Assembly (NCBI GenBank): GCA_002435335.1
Contig: DJMI01000066.1
Coordinates: 5,702-24,176 of the forward strand
Direction of reading: 5' to 3'
Source: Nitrosomonas sp. UBA6494
Lineage (GTDB): Bacteria; Pseudomonadota; Gammaproteobacteria; Burkholderiales; Nitrosomonadaceae
Length of the DNA: 18,475 nucleotides
Shown piece by piece: positions 6,860-13,993 of the stretch; position 1 is the first letter of the stretch, and each line of letters begins with the position of its first letter. Both the position numbers and the translations under genes were made by a program. The notes beneath the pieces are model-generated. The model saw only the letters and a list, made by a program, of their open reading frames with translations. It ran no database searches and was not told where the DNA came from.

Positions 6860-7116
6860 TTTAACGTATCCGTATTTCGATTAAGTGAAGAGATTGCTTT
6901 AATAAAATGCTTTTATTCATTATTAGCATTCAGAATATTTCATTTAACACACAAGCTTGCTAAAGTATCAGTTCGCTAACGCAATAAACCTCCTTCCTTA
7001 TACAAAATCTGGCTCGGATAGTTTCATTACACAGCAATAACTTTTAAAATATTTATTCTATTAATGACGCAACTAAAAGAAAGCCTCTTTTTGCAACCAA
7101 TCTGGAGATTGATCAC
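6852..7116. other. Divergent intergenic region between the OmpA/ExeA operon and the 453-residue lipoprotein gene
   Basis: This 265-base AT-rich spacer must contain promoters for both directions. Several AT-rich hexamers resemble -10 boxes (for example TAAAAT just upstream of the minus-strand gene), but no convincing paired -35/-10 was found. No RNA gene or hairpin terminator was seen. Confidence 0.5.
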
Positions 7117-8478
7117 ATGAATACAACGCAGATTTTATTTTCACCTCTTTTGCCCAATCAAATGCGTAACTCACGATTATGGCATATGATTTTTGTTTGC
7201 ATCCTGATTGCGGGGTGTGGAATTGGTGATTCTGTCGACAAAATTACCAAGAAAGTTGATGAGGTTACAGACAAAGTAACCGATAAGGTTGAAGATCTAA
7301 CCAACACGACCAGTGATATTGCAGGCGATACCGTAGCCACTCTGGATGATGCGATAGATGCGTTGGATCGCAACTCCGCATCCTGGCAAGCTGTTTTACA
7401 GGATACCACCAAAAAACTGACTGCCGATGCACAATCGACCATCCGCAATGAAATTTCCGATTTGCTCAACCGCAGTGTAGCAGCAACCGGCGTAGAAATG
7501 CGCTGCGATCTTGATTTTATCGGTACACGGGTAAAACAGTCTCTGCTAAGAATGCGCGCACATTTACTCAGCGAACCGGAGCCTCCAATTGAGCCGGCGC
7601 TATGCCATGTCGTTCCCGCTGCGATTGACATGGCTTTGGATGCCAACCGGAGGAATAAAATCGAAATTTTTGGCTATGATTTCGATAACACGCCAATCAA
7701 AGTCAAGCTGCATGATAAGTCGCGCACCTTGGATGCTTCTAAGCACTTAAATAGACTTACACATTATCATATGACATTGAACCTTGGCGGTAACGGTGTT
7801 CCTTTAACCAATACCAGCAATCGATTGACGTTGGAATGGGATAACGAACCAATTTCCAGTATCGCAGTGATTCAACCGGCAACACCGATATGTGAGGAAA
7901 AAATCGTAACTGTTCCTGCATCCGCCGAAATCACGTATACCCCACCGCACAAACAAGGAGACAAAGATTTTTTTGGATTCGGCCCTGAAATTTGGACGAC
8001 AGCGGAATGGATCAAGGAAGACAAGGAAATCAAGTTCAAACTTTGGATGAAAGCACTACAAACCAAACCTGATCTCACGCTTCCCTTTACGCAATCAAAA
8101 CCACCTACCAAAGCAGAAGGTACGCACATCGTTTCATATTATAAAGCACCCTCCGGCTGGCGCATTGAAAGCATAGAAAGCGACACAAAGAGTTCCGCAC
8201 ACTATGTAGACACCGATCACAATGAAGATCGCCAAGGCGCTGGACCGAATGGACCGGTCAAGGAATTTGTATTCCGCGGCGACCAAAAAGGTGACGATGC
8301 CGGCAGTTATACCGGAGTGGATGTACGTTTCAACCCGCTGATCGTTAAATTGGTGCAAGAAGAAAATTGCGCACCGGCATCGGCTATCAAAACCCTGAAA
8401 GATATAGGTCAGCTTGCACCGGCGACAATCAAACGTTTGAATCCTGAGTTGATGAAGCTGCAAATCCGAAAACCGTAA
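7117..8478 (+). CDS. Lipoprotein of unknown function with heptad-repeat N-terminus
   Basis: The 453-residue product is not recognised. It has a signal peptide with lipobox IAGC (Cys34), then a repetitive, charged, coiled-coil-like run at about 38-90 built on VDKxTDKV units and ending in DDAIDALD. The remainder is a mixed alpha/beta region with few cysteines: Cys near 138 and 172 in the middle, another pair in the last third (TPICEEK and EENCAPAS). The segment EIFGYDFDNTPIKVKL looks like a beta-sandwich strand pair, and the DTDHNEDRQGAGPNG stretch could be a calcium-type loop, but neither is secure. The start has GGAG nine bases upstream. It stands alone between a divergent operon and an inverted repeat. 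An outer-membrane-anchored, periplasmic or surface protein is the most that can be inferred. Confidence 0.85.
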   Translation: MNTTQILFSPLLPNQMRNSRLWHMIFVCILIAGCGIGDSVDKITKKVDEVTDKVTDKVEDLTNTTSDIAGDTVATLDDAIDALDRNSASWQAVLQDTTKKLTADAQSTIRNEISDLLNRSVAATGVEMRCDLDFIGTRVKQSLLRMRAHLLSEPEPPIEPALCHVVPAAIDMALDANRRNKIEIFGYDFDNTPIKVKLHDKSRTLDASKHLNRLTHYHMTLNLGGNGVPLTNTSNRLTLEWDNEPISSIAVIQPATPICEEKIVTVPASAEITYTPPHKQGDKDFFGFGPEIWTTAEWIKEDKEIKFKLWMKALQTKPDLTLPFTQSKPPTKAEGTHIVSYYKAPSGWRIESIESDTKSSAHYVDTDHNEDRQGAGPNGPVKEFVFRGDQKGDDAGSYTGVDVRFNPLIVKLVQEENCAPASAIKTLKDIGQLAPATIKRLNPELMKLQIRKP

Positions 8479-8491
8479 TGAAATGACAGAA

Positions 8492-8531
8492 GCGATTGTG
8501 TTCATGCAGTAGCAACCATGAACACAATCGC
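8492..8531. terminator. Perfect 15-bp inverted repeat after the lipoprotein gene
   Basis: GCGATTGTGTTCATG at 8492-8506 is matched exactly by CATGAACACAATCGC at 8517-8531 across a 10-base loop. It begins 13 bases after the stop codon, where a terminator would lie. No T-run follows on either strand, so it may act as a factor-dependent terminator or an mRNA 3'-end stabiliser. Confidence 0.55.
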
Positions 8532-8591
8532 CGCCTCCTCATTTACTCCAGCATACCAAAAAATGAACCGTTTTATCGCCGCTGATCCGAT

Positions 8592-8619
8592 TTGACACAA
8601 ACTACGCTCCTGTTAACAT
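8592..8619 (+). promoter_or_regulatory. Candidate sigma-70 promoter for the SPFH gene
   Basis: A perfect TTGACA at 8592-8597 is followed after 16 bases by TAACAT at 8614-8619 (four of six matches to TATAAT). It lies about 60 bases before the gene start, after the inverted repeat. Confidence 0.55.
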
Positions 8620-8677
8620 TTTCCTTATTTTTCACTACCACTGCGGGCATTTTGCAGCAACAAGGAGGAGTAAAATC

Positions 8678-9571
8678 TTGACTCATAAATCAAGCAGCAA
8701 TGCGATAGGCACCGATGAACGTATCATTAGCGGCGCAAGCGGTTGGATGATGTTGATTCTGCTGCTAGTAGGACTACTCTTTGGTTTTTTTCTGGTCGCA
8801 ACACCGGGTGGCCCGATCAAAATGATCTCGGGCGGTTTGTTTCTAGGCTTAATTCTGTTTTTGTTTAAGGGATTATTTACACTGGAACCCAATCAAGCCG
8901 CGGTAATGATCTTTTTCGGAAAATACGCAGGCACTGTCAATGAAAGCGGATTTTTTTGGGTAAATCCTTTTTATAACCGTAACAAGGTTTCGCTTCGCAT
9001 CAATAATTGGAACACACCGGTGTTAAAAGTCAATGACGAACGGGGTAGTCCCATCGAAATTGCCGCCGTCATCGCCTGGCGAATTCAGGATACTGCCCGA
9101 GCTGTTTTTGACGTAGAAAGCGCAATGAACTACCTGCAAATTCAAAGCGAGTCGGCGGTACGCCAAGTCGCCAGCAGTCATGCTTACGACGACTCCGAAG
9201 GCGAACAGCGCAAAAGCTTACGCACCGATCTCGATGCGATAGCCGAATTATTGCGCGAGTCGATTCAGCAGCATGTCGAAGTAGCGGGAATTGTCATCGA
9301 AGAAGCCAAGATTGCGCACTTAGCGTATGCACCGGAAATCGCCAATGCCATGTTGCGTCGCCAGCAAGCAGAAGCAGTCGTCATGGCGCGCCAAAAATTG
9401 GTGGATGGTGCGGTAGGCATGGTGGAAGTGGCGTTAAAAAATCTGGAGGACAAAAAAATCGTCTCTTTAACACCGGATCAACGTGCCGTTTTGGTCACCA
9501 ATATGATGACGGTATTATTATCCGAATCAGGCGCTCAGCCGGTCATTCAAATGGCACAAACAAGCCAATAA
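8678..9571 (+). CDS. SPFH/band-7 (stomatin-prohibitin-like) membrane protein
   Basis: The 297-residue product has two adjacent hydrophobic spans (about 22-42 and 49-68), followed by the SPFH core: TLEPNQAAVMIFFGKYAGTV, FFWVNPFYNR, an AVIAWRIQDTARAVFDVE strand-helix segment, AVRQVASSHAYDD, and a helical region with VEVAGIVIEEAKIAHLAYAPEIA and RQQAEAVVMARQKLVDGAV. SPFH proteins form large rings in membrane microdomains and often affect proteases or envelope stability; this subfamily's partner is not known here. The start is TTG at 8678, supported by an almost perfect AAGGAGGAG seven bases upstream. There is no adjacent NfeD-type protease gene, the usual companion of many bacterial SPFH genes. 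Confidence 0.92.
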   Translation: MTHKSSSNAIGTDERIISGASGWMMLILLLVGLLFGFFLVATPGGPIKMISGGLFLGLILFLFKGLFTLEPNQAAVMIFFGKYAGTVNESGFFWVNPFYNRNKVSLRINNWNTPVLKVNDERGSPIEIAAVIAWRIQDTARAVFDVESAMNYLQIQSESAVRQVASSHAYDDSEGEQRKSLRTDLDAIAELLRESIQQHVEVAGIVIEEAKIAHLAYAPEIANAMLRRQQAEAVVMARQKLVDGAVGMVEVALKNLEDKKIVSLTPDQRAVLVTNMMTVLLSESGAQPVIQMAQTSQ

Positions 9572-9578
9572 TTGCACG

Positions 9579-9584
9579 TATAAT
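9579..9584 (+). promoter_or_regulatory. Perfect -10 box before the thioesterase gene
   Basis: TATAAT lies in the 55-base gap after the SPFH gene. No good -35 is found at 16-18 bases, so the thioesterase could have its own weak or activator-dependent promoter, or be read from upstream. Confidence 0.35.
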
Positions 9585-9626
9585 TCGCGGCGTCACTCAT
9601 TTAACAAGCTAAAAAGGGAACGCTTC

Positions 9627-10100
9627 ATGAGCAAACTTTGGTTTAAAGATTATACCGTCGACTATTTGGAAGGATTGCGCAATGCCAATATGGGCGAGCA
9701 TATTGGCATTCGTTTCACCGAACTCGGCCCGGATTTCCTGAAAGCACGCATGCCAGTGGACAAGCGTACCACGCAACCGTTCGGCATTTTGCACGGTGGT
9801 GCAAGCTGCGTGCTGTCGGAAACATTGGGCAGTGTCTCTGGTTGGATGACCATCGACCCCGAGAAATACCGTGCGGTGGGATTAGAATTGAATATCAATC
9901 ATATTCGCGCGGTAACACAAGGTGACGTGATCGGTATTTGTACGCCGTTGCACACCGGTCGCCGTACCCAAGTCTGGCAAACCGACATTATCGAAGAAGC
10001 CACCGGAAAACGCGTCGCGATTTCAAGATTGACGTTGGCAATTATCGATCAAGGTACATTAAGCGCTCAGAAAGAGCATGTAGTTGTCGATAGAAAATAG
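9627..10100 (+). CDS. Hotdog-fold acyl-CoA thioesterase (PaaI/EntH/MenI type)
   Basis: The 157-residue protein is a single hotdog domain. The diagnostic segment is FGILHGGASCVLSETLGS, with His56-Gly-Gly and the likely catalytic Glu65 on the central helix, followed by the LELNINHIRAVTQGDVIGICTPLHTGRRTQVWQTDI sheet region (quoted as family landmarks, split across strands). Such enzymes hydrolyse aromatic or medium-chain acyl-CoA thioesters, often as a proofreading step; the actual substrate cannot be read from the sequence. The start at 9627 has AAGGGA eight bases upstream. It follows the SPFH gene by 55 bases on the same strand with a TATAAT in the gap. Confidence 0.9.
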   Translation: MSKLWFKDYTVDYLEGLRNANMGEHIGIRFTELGPDFLKARMPVDKRTTQPFGILHGGASCVLSETLGSVSGWMTIDPEKYRAVGLELNINHIRAVTQGDVIGICTPLHTGRRTQVWQTDIIEEATGKRVAISRLTLAIIDQGTLSAQKEHVVVDRK

Positions 10101-10347
10101 CAAAGCCGAAATAAACCGAGATTTTCCATTAGGGTTGGAATGGATTGTGGATGCAGTGGCAAGGCAGTTTCAATCCGACTGAAGCGCCTATAGTTCCCAC
10201 TATGGGTAACGAAGAGGATTCAAAATGACTGCCAATGCGCCACAAACCACCCAACAGCTCCAAAGGTGAGCCTTATGGAAAATCTCGGATAAATACGACT
10301 TACGACTCCCATGCAAATCTCAAGGGAACCGTATATCAAGCTCGTTG
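10101..10347. other. Intergenic stretch with a small inverted repeat and a 14-codon ORF
   Basis: No gene of normal length is seen. CCTATAGT/ACTATGGG (10187-10206) forms an 8-bp stem with one mismatch and a four-base loop. Just after it, AGAGGA precedes an ATG at 10225 that opens a 14-codon frame (MTANAPQTTQQLQR) ending at 10269. It may be the 5' scrap of a lost gene or a leader; nothing proves expression. Confidence 0.3.
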
Positions 10348-10776
10348 CTATTTTTTGGTTTCTTCTTTTTCTGCAATGGATTCGGTCGCTTCGGTCGATT
10401 TAATCGCATGCGAATGATCTGGTTGTGCGGAAACCGTATCTGTCTCCTCTTCAACATCTGCTTCTCGTTCTGTATCTGCAGTCTGTTCCTCCTGACCGCC
10501 TTTGCTATTCCACATAAAATAAACGGCGCCCATAGTCACCACAATCAGCGGCAGCACGACAAACTCAAGCAAGGCGGATTCTATCGTCACATCTTTGCCG
10601 GGAGGAAGCGGTTTGGTGGTGATCATATAAGCATGCCCCATGGCAATACCGTAAACAGGAAATAATGCAGCAATATATCGATTGTTAACCAGCGGACGAA
10701 CTGTCAGCATGTTCAACACATTAGAGCCGTAATAACCGGCAAAAAAAATGAAAATATAGAAAAAAATAGCACCCAT
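10348..10776 (-). CDS. Small multi-pass membrane protein with acidic C-terminal tail
   Basis: The 142-residue product is not recognised. It has three hydrophobic segments, at about residues 2-22, 33-51 and 68-88, separated by short loops such as MITTKPLPPGKDVTIE. From about residue 90 it turns into a hydrophilic, strongly acidic tail rich in Glu, Asp and Thr (EREADVEEETD) ending in EKEETKK. The ATG at 10776 has AGGA seven bases upstream. It is flanked on both sides by about 250 bases without genes and points against the thioesterase gene, so it is probably a single-gene unit. Function unknown. Confidence 0.75.
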   Translation of the reverse strand: MGAIFFYIFIFFAGYYGSNVLNMLTVRPLVNNRYIAALFPVYGIAMGHAYMITTKPLPPGKDVTIESALLEFVVLPLIVVTMGAVYFMWNSKGGQEEQTADTEREADVEEETDTVSAQPDHSHAIKSTEATESIAEKEETKK

Positions 10777-11049
10777 AATTTTTCCTGTACCTAATTGGTT
10801 TATCGAAATGAACAGTGAAAAACATACAACTTCAGCAAAACATCGCTCGGTTTATGATACACAGATCATCATGAAAAATGTACTACTCGTGAGGCACTAT
10901 TCCGCTATTCTGCCAAACATTCTTAAATACAGAAAGTTACACCATCTTGATTATCGATGCTCACGAAGAGGTTGGAAATTCAGAATAATCTATAGTATAC
11001 TTCTTAACCTTGCTGTAACTATGGAAAATCAATTAAATATAAGGACACA
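10777..11049. other. Divergent intergenic region between the small membrane protein and the mini-lipoprotein
   Basis: This 273-base region is AT-rich. A plus-strand open frame of 83 codons crosses it (10808-11059), but its composition is not protein-like and it runs into the lipoprotein start. A promoter for the lipoprotein gene is proposed near its right end. No other element was recognised. Confidence 0.4.
10972..11001 (+). promoter_or_regulatory. Candidate sigma-70 promoter for the mini-lipoprotein gene
   Basis: TTGGAA at 10972-10977 and TATACT at 10996-11001 are separated by 18 bases. Transcription would begin near 11008, giving a leader of about 40 bases before the ATG at 11050. Confidence 0.45.
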
Positions 11050-11238
11050 ATGGAGATGAAATCATCAATTTTTGCTTTAACACTTTTAGCTTTTTTAGCC
11101 GCTTGCTCAAATGCAGACATGGGTGACCCCAATGCTTCGTATGACGATTGTAAGTTTGGCATAGGTGGTAATGGTGAATGTCTCAAAGAGGGACAAGATC
11201 CACGCCCTTACGGTGGAACCAGCAAACCTGGTCACTAA
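11050..11238 (+). CDS. Very small putative lipoprotein
   Basis: The 62-residue precursor has a short basic start, a hydrophobic core (IFALTLLAFLAA) and a lipobox LAAC with Cys19, leaving a mature peptide of about 44 residues. The mature part contains two further cysteines (YDDCKFG and GECLKEG) about ten residues apart, which could form a disulfide, and ends in a Gly/Pro-rich tail. ATG at 11050 lies four bases after AAGGA; ATG at 11056 is an alternative with better spacing. The gene has a candidate promoter ahead and a strong terminator behind, so it looks like an independent transcription unit. No family was recognised. Confidence 0.7.
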   Translation: MEMKSSIFALTLLAFLAACSNADMGDPNASYDDCKFGIGGNGECLKEGQDPRPYGGTSKPGH

Positions 11239-11255
11239 TTCGCCAAGAATCGGCT

Positions 11256-11284
11256 AAAAAACCGCCTTTACCGGCGGTTTTTTT
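11256..11284. terminator. Bidirectional rho-independent terminator
   Basis: AAAAAACCGCC (11256-11266) pairs with GGCGGTTTTTT (11273-11283) across a six-base loop, giving a GC stem with a T-run on the plus strand and the mirrored T-run on the minus strand. It ends the mini-lipoprotein gene and the converging membrane-protease gene. Confidence 0.9.
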
Positions 11285-11300
11285 ATGCACTACTTCAAAA

Positions 11301-12215
11301 TCATTTCAATACACCGTTTCCCATAAAGCCACCGATTTCCATCATCCAAGCAATACCCAAATGCACCACTAATCCACCGACAATCGATCGTGTCCGGTAT
11401 GCAATAACACCCAGAATCAATCCACCGAAGAAAGAAGAAATACACTCCATCAGCGGTTTACCAAAATGGATACTGCAATAGAATACCGCCATCGGTAACA
11501 GTGCGGATGCACCGGCATAGCGCACAAAAGCAAACACCAAAAACCCGCGAAAGAATAATTCAATCGTTACAAAATCGATGCCGTAGCCGATTTCATACAG
11601 CAACACCGTCGCAAACCAACTATCGTTATAAGGTGCGATATAAGCAATCTGCTTTACCCTTGGATAAGCACTTAAAAAAACCGCTTGCGTACTGGCAAAT
11701 ACAATTAATGGCACCATCGCAACCAGCATCAACAAGTAAGGTTTCCAACTGAGACTTCGCAGCGTTACCCCCCAGAAACCCGGTTGAGCAGGCAAAATAC
11801 GATACAAAACGACCAAAATAACCAGCACCACCAGAAACTTGAAAGGCAGCGTCGTAACGGCAACCCAATAATCACCCCAGATTCCATCGAATATATTCTC
11901 CAAGGGATTGGAAATACTGACTTTCAGAGCAAATATAGCGGGTGCAAATACCAGCAATAACCAAAATGTAGGTGTCGGCGTTACCAAATGTCTCGATATG
12001 GCAAACCAATACGGTGCAATAAAAGCGCAACAATACACACCGAACAGCGCGACAAACTGATCAAATCTCGTTCCCAATTGCTTAATCAATCCGCTTTCAA
12101 TATTAAATGCATAGTTCAGAACAATCAGCAAACTCGCCCAAAATATGCAAAAAAGCAGCAGCCATTTATCAATTATCGAAGCGGATTCACGCAAATAAGT
12201 AAAAATGGCGGTCAT
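11301..12215 (-). CDS. CPBP-family intramembrane protease homologue (divergent motif 1)
   Basis: The 304-residue protein has about eight hydrophobic segments and, in its C-terminal half, the CPBP/CAAX-protease-like region. Motif 1 appears as TIELFFRG with Glu219 and Arg223, but the first glutamate of the usual EExxxR is isoleucine. Motif 2 histidine is probably His250 (FYCSIHFGKP) and motif 3 His285 (GGLVVHLGIAWMM), where the usual following asparagine is not seen. Relatives include Rce1 and Abi proteins linked to bacteriocin self-immunity and membrane regulation. Activity is uncertain because of the altered motif. ATG at 12215 was chosen; TTG at 12245 gives ten more residues. Neither has a clear Shine-Dalgarno. 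The gene ends at the bidirectional terminator. Confidence 0.82.
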   Translation of the reverse strand: MTAIFTYLRESASIIDKWLLLFCIFWASLLIVLNYAFNIESGLIKQLGTRFDQFVALFGVYCCAFIAPYWFAISRHLVTPTPTFWLLLVFAPAIFALKVSISNPLENIFDGIWGDYWVAVTTLPFKFLVVLVILVVLYRILPAQPGFWGVTLRSLSWKPYLLMLVAMVPLIVFASTQAVFLSAYPRVKQIAYIAPYNDSWFATVLLYEIGYGIDFVTIELFFRGFLVFAFVRYAGASALLPMAVFYCSIHFGKPLMECISSFFGGLILGVIAYRTRSIVGGLVVHLGIAWMMEIGGFMGNGVLK

Positions 12216-12268
12216 AAATTTCAGAACGGGAATTATGCGAATCAAACGAAATCGATAGGATCTGACAA

Positions 12269-12658
12269 TTACAGATGGGGAGCGGCAATCTTGCGATATA
12301 GCGCTTTCATTACTTCGTTATTATAGTGTTGGACAATAAGTTGCGATTGAAACAAGGCTTTGAGTTCAACCATGCAGATAAAGATCACCGACAAAATCCC
12401 CGGCAATATCCATCCGGTTAATAGCAAAACCACACCCGCGAAAAAAAGAAACAGATTAATCGCACCCCGTAACCATTCACCCAGATAAAAATGATGCAGC
12501 CCGGCGACAAAAAAGAAATTCAATGCGGCATAGGTATCCGGGTCTTTAAGACGCTTTTCCGCTTCGCGAAAAAACTGCAACCGCTTTTCATCGGGTAATT
12601 CGCGCACCAACTTGCGGATTCGCTCCTCATCATCCTGGATAGCCTCTCTGGATTTCAT
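12269..12658 (-). CDS. TM2-domain membrane protein
   Basis: The 129-residue product has a charged helical N-terminus (about 1-42, with EERIRKLVRELPDEKRLQFF) and a TM2-type two-helix domain at about 45-100. The domain is introduced by the typical AALNFFFVAGLHHFYLGEWLRGAINL pattern (Gly-x-His-x-Phe-Tyr-Leu-Gly) and followed by a second helix around LTGWILPGILSVIFICMV. A short helical tail follows. TM2 proteins occur widely, but their bacterial roles are mostly unknown. It starts eight bases after the DUF4177 gene stop with only a weak AAAAG ahead, so it is probably coupled to it. Confidence 0.85.
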   Translation of the reverse strand: MKSREAIQDDEERIRKLVRELPDEKRLQFFREAEKRLKDPDTYAALNFFFVAGLHHFYLGEWLRGAINLFLFFAGVVLLLTGWILPGILSVIFICMVELKALFQSQLIVQHYNNEVMKALYRKIAAPHL

Positions 12659-12666
12659 CTTTTACG

Positions 12667-12879
12667 CTAACGCGCCAATGTAATGATCACCGCCTCGCGT
12701 TTCCAAAATAACAAAAAACGCTTCTGTTCCACAAATTGAAACACCAGCGTCCAGCCGTCCGCAGCCTCCTTATTGAGCGTCATTTCCAATCGCTTGATCG
12801 GAATACCGGAAGCTCCTAGGAAAATTGTTCCAAACCCGCCTTCGGTCACATATAACACTTTGTATTCTCGATAAGCCAT
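12667..12879 (-). CDS. DUF4177-family small protein
   Basis: The 70-residue product shows the DUF4177 pattern: a first strand MAYREYKVLYV, a glycine-rich turn, the helix segment KRLEMTLNKEAADGWTLVFQF (helix ending in the typical Gly-Trp), and closing strands FLLFWKREAVIITLAR. Function is unknown for the family. GAGAA lies about seven bases before the ATG at 12879. It precedes the TM2 gene by eight bases on the same strand. Confidence 0.85.
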   Translation of the reverse strand: MAYREYKVLYVTEGGFGTIFLGASGIPIKRLEMTLNKEAADGWTLVFQFVEQKRFLLFWKREAVIITLAR

Positions 12880-12946
12880 GTCACGTTTCTCTATAAACCA
12901 TTAATCCTATTTATCTTGCGGAACTTCAAAATTAATCCAACTATAA

Positions 12947-13585
12947 CTACTCCCAAATCACCATCTTGAACCGCTCCTTGACGATGCCGAAATAATTGCA
13001 TTTCCAGTCGCTTTGCGCAAAGAAATCCAAGTGATGCCATTGTTGCTTTAATTTCAGCATGCTGAGTGCTGCATCGTCCCAGTCGATAGCGGCGAATTTC
13101 ATTTCCAATTGCTGTTTGCGTTCCGCGACTTCGTCGAAATCGAAACCGTCGTATTCCCAATGCAAAACTTCAAACACATTGCCGTCGCGATCGGCATAGT
13201 CCATGCTGAAATCCAGTCCCCATTTCGGACGGATGCGGATGATTTTGTAAATCAGTGGATTGATTTTCGCCCAACGCTCCAGTTGCCGCAACGCATCGCC
13301 GGTATAACCTTTACGTTCGAACAGCAGGCTGTGATTCAACACCGCACCCTCCACCCGATCCGGTTGCGTAAACCAAGGTGCCTTCAGCGCGCGCCGGTGC
13401 TCGCGATGCGGCTTGGCGGACATCGAGTTGACTGTCGCGTAACATTGCTCCAAATCGGTCAAGTCGTAGCCGTTCTGATCGAATAATGCCAGTTCACCAG
13501 CCGAAGGAACAACCGAACGGCCAAGCGGTCGATCCCAATAACCTTCAGGATCGAATTGATGCGTAGTTAAATCAATATAACTCAT
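12947..13585 (-). CDS. Conserved-looking cytoplasmic protein of unknown function
   Basis: The 212-residue product has no signal peptide or membrane segment and is not recognised. It is rich in Asp, Glu, Trp, Tyr and His, with segments GYWDRPLGRSVVPSAGEL near the start, NHSLLFERKGYTGDALRQLERWAKINPLIYKIIRIRPKWGLDFSMDYAD in the middle (a helix followed by strands), and HWEYDGFDFDEVAERKQQLE later. The text reads as a folded globular protein with normal codon use. Start ATG at 13585. It lies between the DUF3175 gene (42 bases upstream) and the DUF4177/TM2 pair on the same strand; co-transcription is possible but not proved. Confidence 0.8.
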   Translation of the reverse strand: MSYIDLTTHQFDPEGYWDRPLGRSVVPSAGELALFDQNGYDLTDLEQCYATVNSMSAKPHREHRRALKAPWFTQPDRVEGAVLNHSLLFERKGYTGDALRQLERWAKINPLIYKIIRIRPKWGLDFSMDYADRDGNVFEVLHWEYDGFDFDEVAERKQQLEMKFAAIDWDDAALSMLKLKQQWHHLDFFAQSDWKCNYFGIVKERFKMVIWE

Positions 13586-13627
13586 GAATAAACAGACTGA
13601 TTTCTGATAAGCAAGCTAAAAAACCCA

Positions 13628-13924
13628 TCAACTATTGACACGCGGCCTGCCATACAATGCACGCAACTCATCCTTGGCTTTTTCTAAAATTTCCCGCTGC
13701 GGTGTGGGCAAATGCTTCCCCGCCCGGTTGATGTAAAAATTGAGCATCGCCATCGCCGACGCAAACGGCTCCGCTTTGCGCCGCTGGCTGCTGTCGGCTG
13801 AATGCTTCAACGACAACGCGATTTTGCGCGGATCATCCCACGAAAAAACACCGGGTTCAAGATCCAATGCGTTGCTGGTTTCAGTGACGTGTTGAGACCA
13901 ATTTTGAGAATTTTTTTTGATCAT
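13628..13924 (-). CDS. DUF3175-family protein
   Basis: The 98-residue product is almost entirely one DUF3175 domain: WSQHVTETSNALDLEPGVFSW, then DDPRKIALSLKHSADSSQRRK, AEPFASAMAMLNFYINRAGK, and a closing helix LEKAKDELRALYGR. Function of the family is unknown; members are small, basic and cytoplasmic. ATG at 13924 is preferred because a GAGAG stretch lies upstream and the domain starts shortly after; ATG at 13942 adds six residues (MRDHNL). Confidence 0.88.
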   Translation of the reverse strand: MIKKNSQNWSQHVTETSNALDLEPGVFSWDDPRKIALSLKHSADSSQRRKAEPFASAMAMLNFYINRAGKHLPTPQREILEKAKDELRALYGRPRVNS

Positions 13925-13993
13925 TAAATTATGATCTCTCATTCACAAAATAATAATTACATAGAATATTGAATATATTTTCCAATTAAAACA

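Noticed and set aside
10808..11059. 83-codon plus-strand frame before the mini-lipoprotein
   Set aside because: No Shine-Dalgarno, no recognisable domain, it contains the proposed lipoprotein promoter and overlaps its start.
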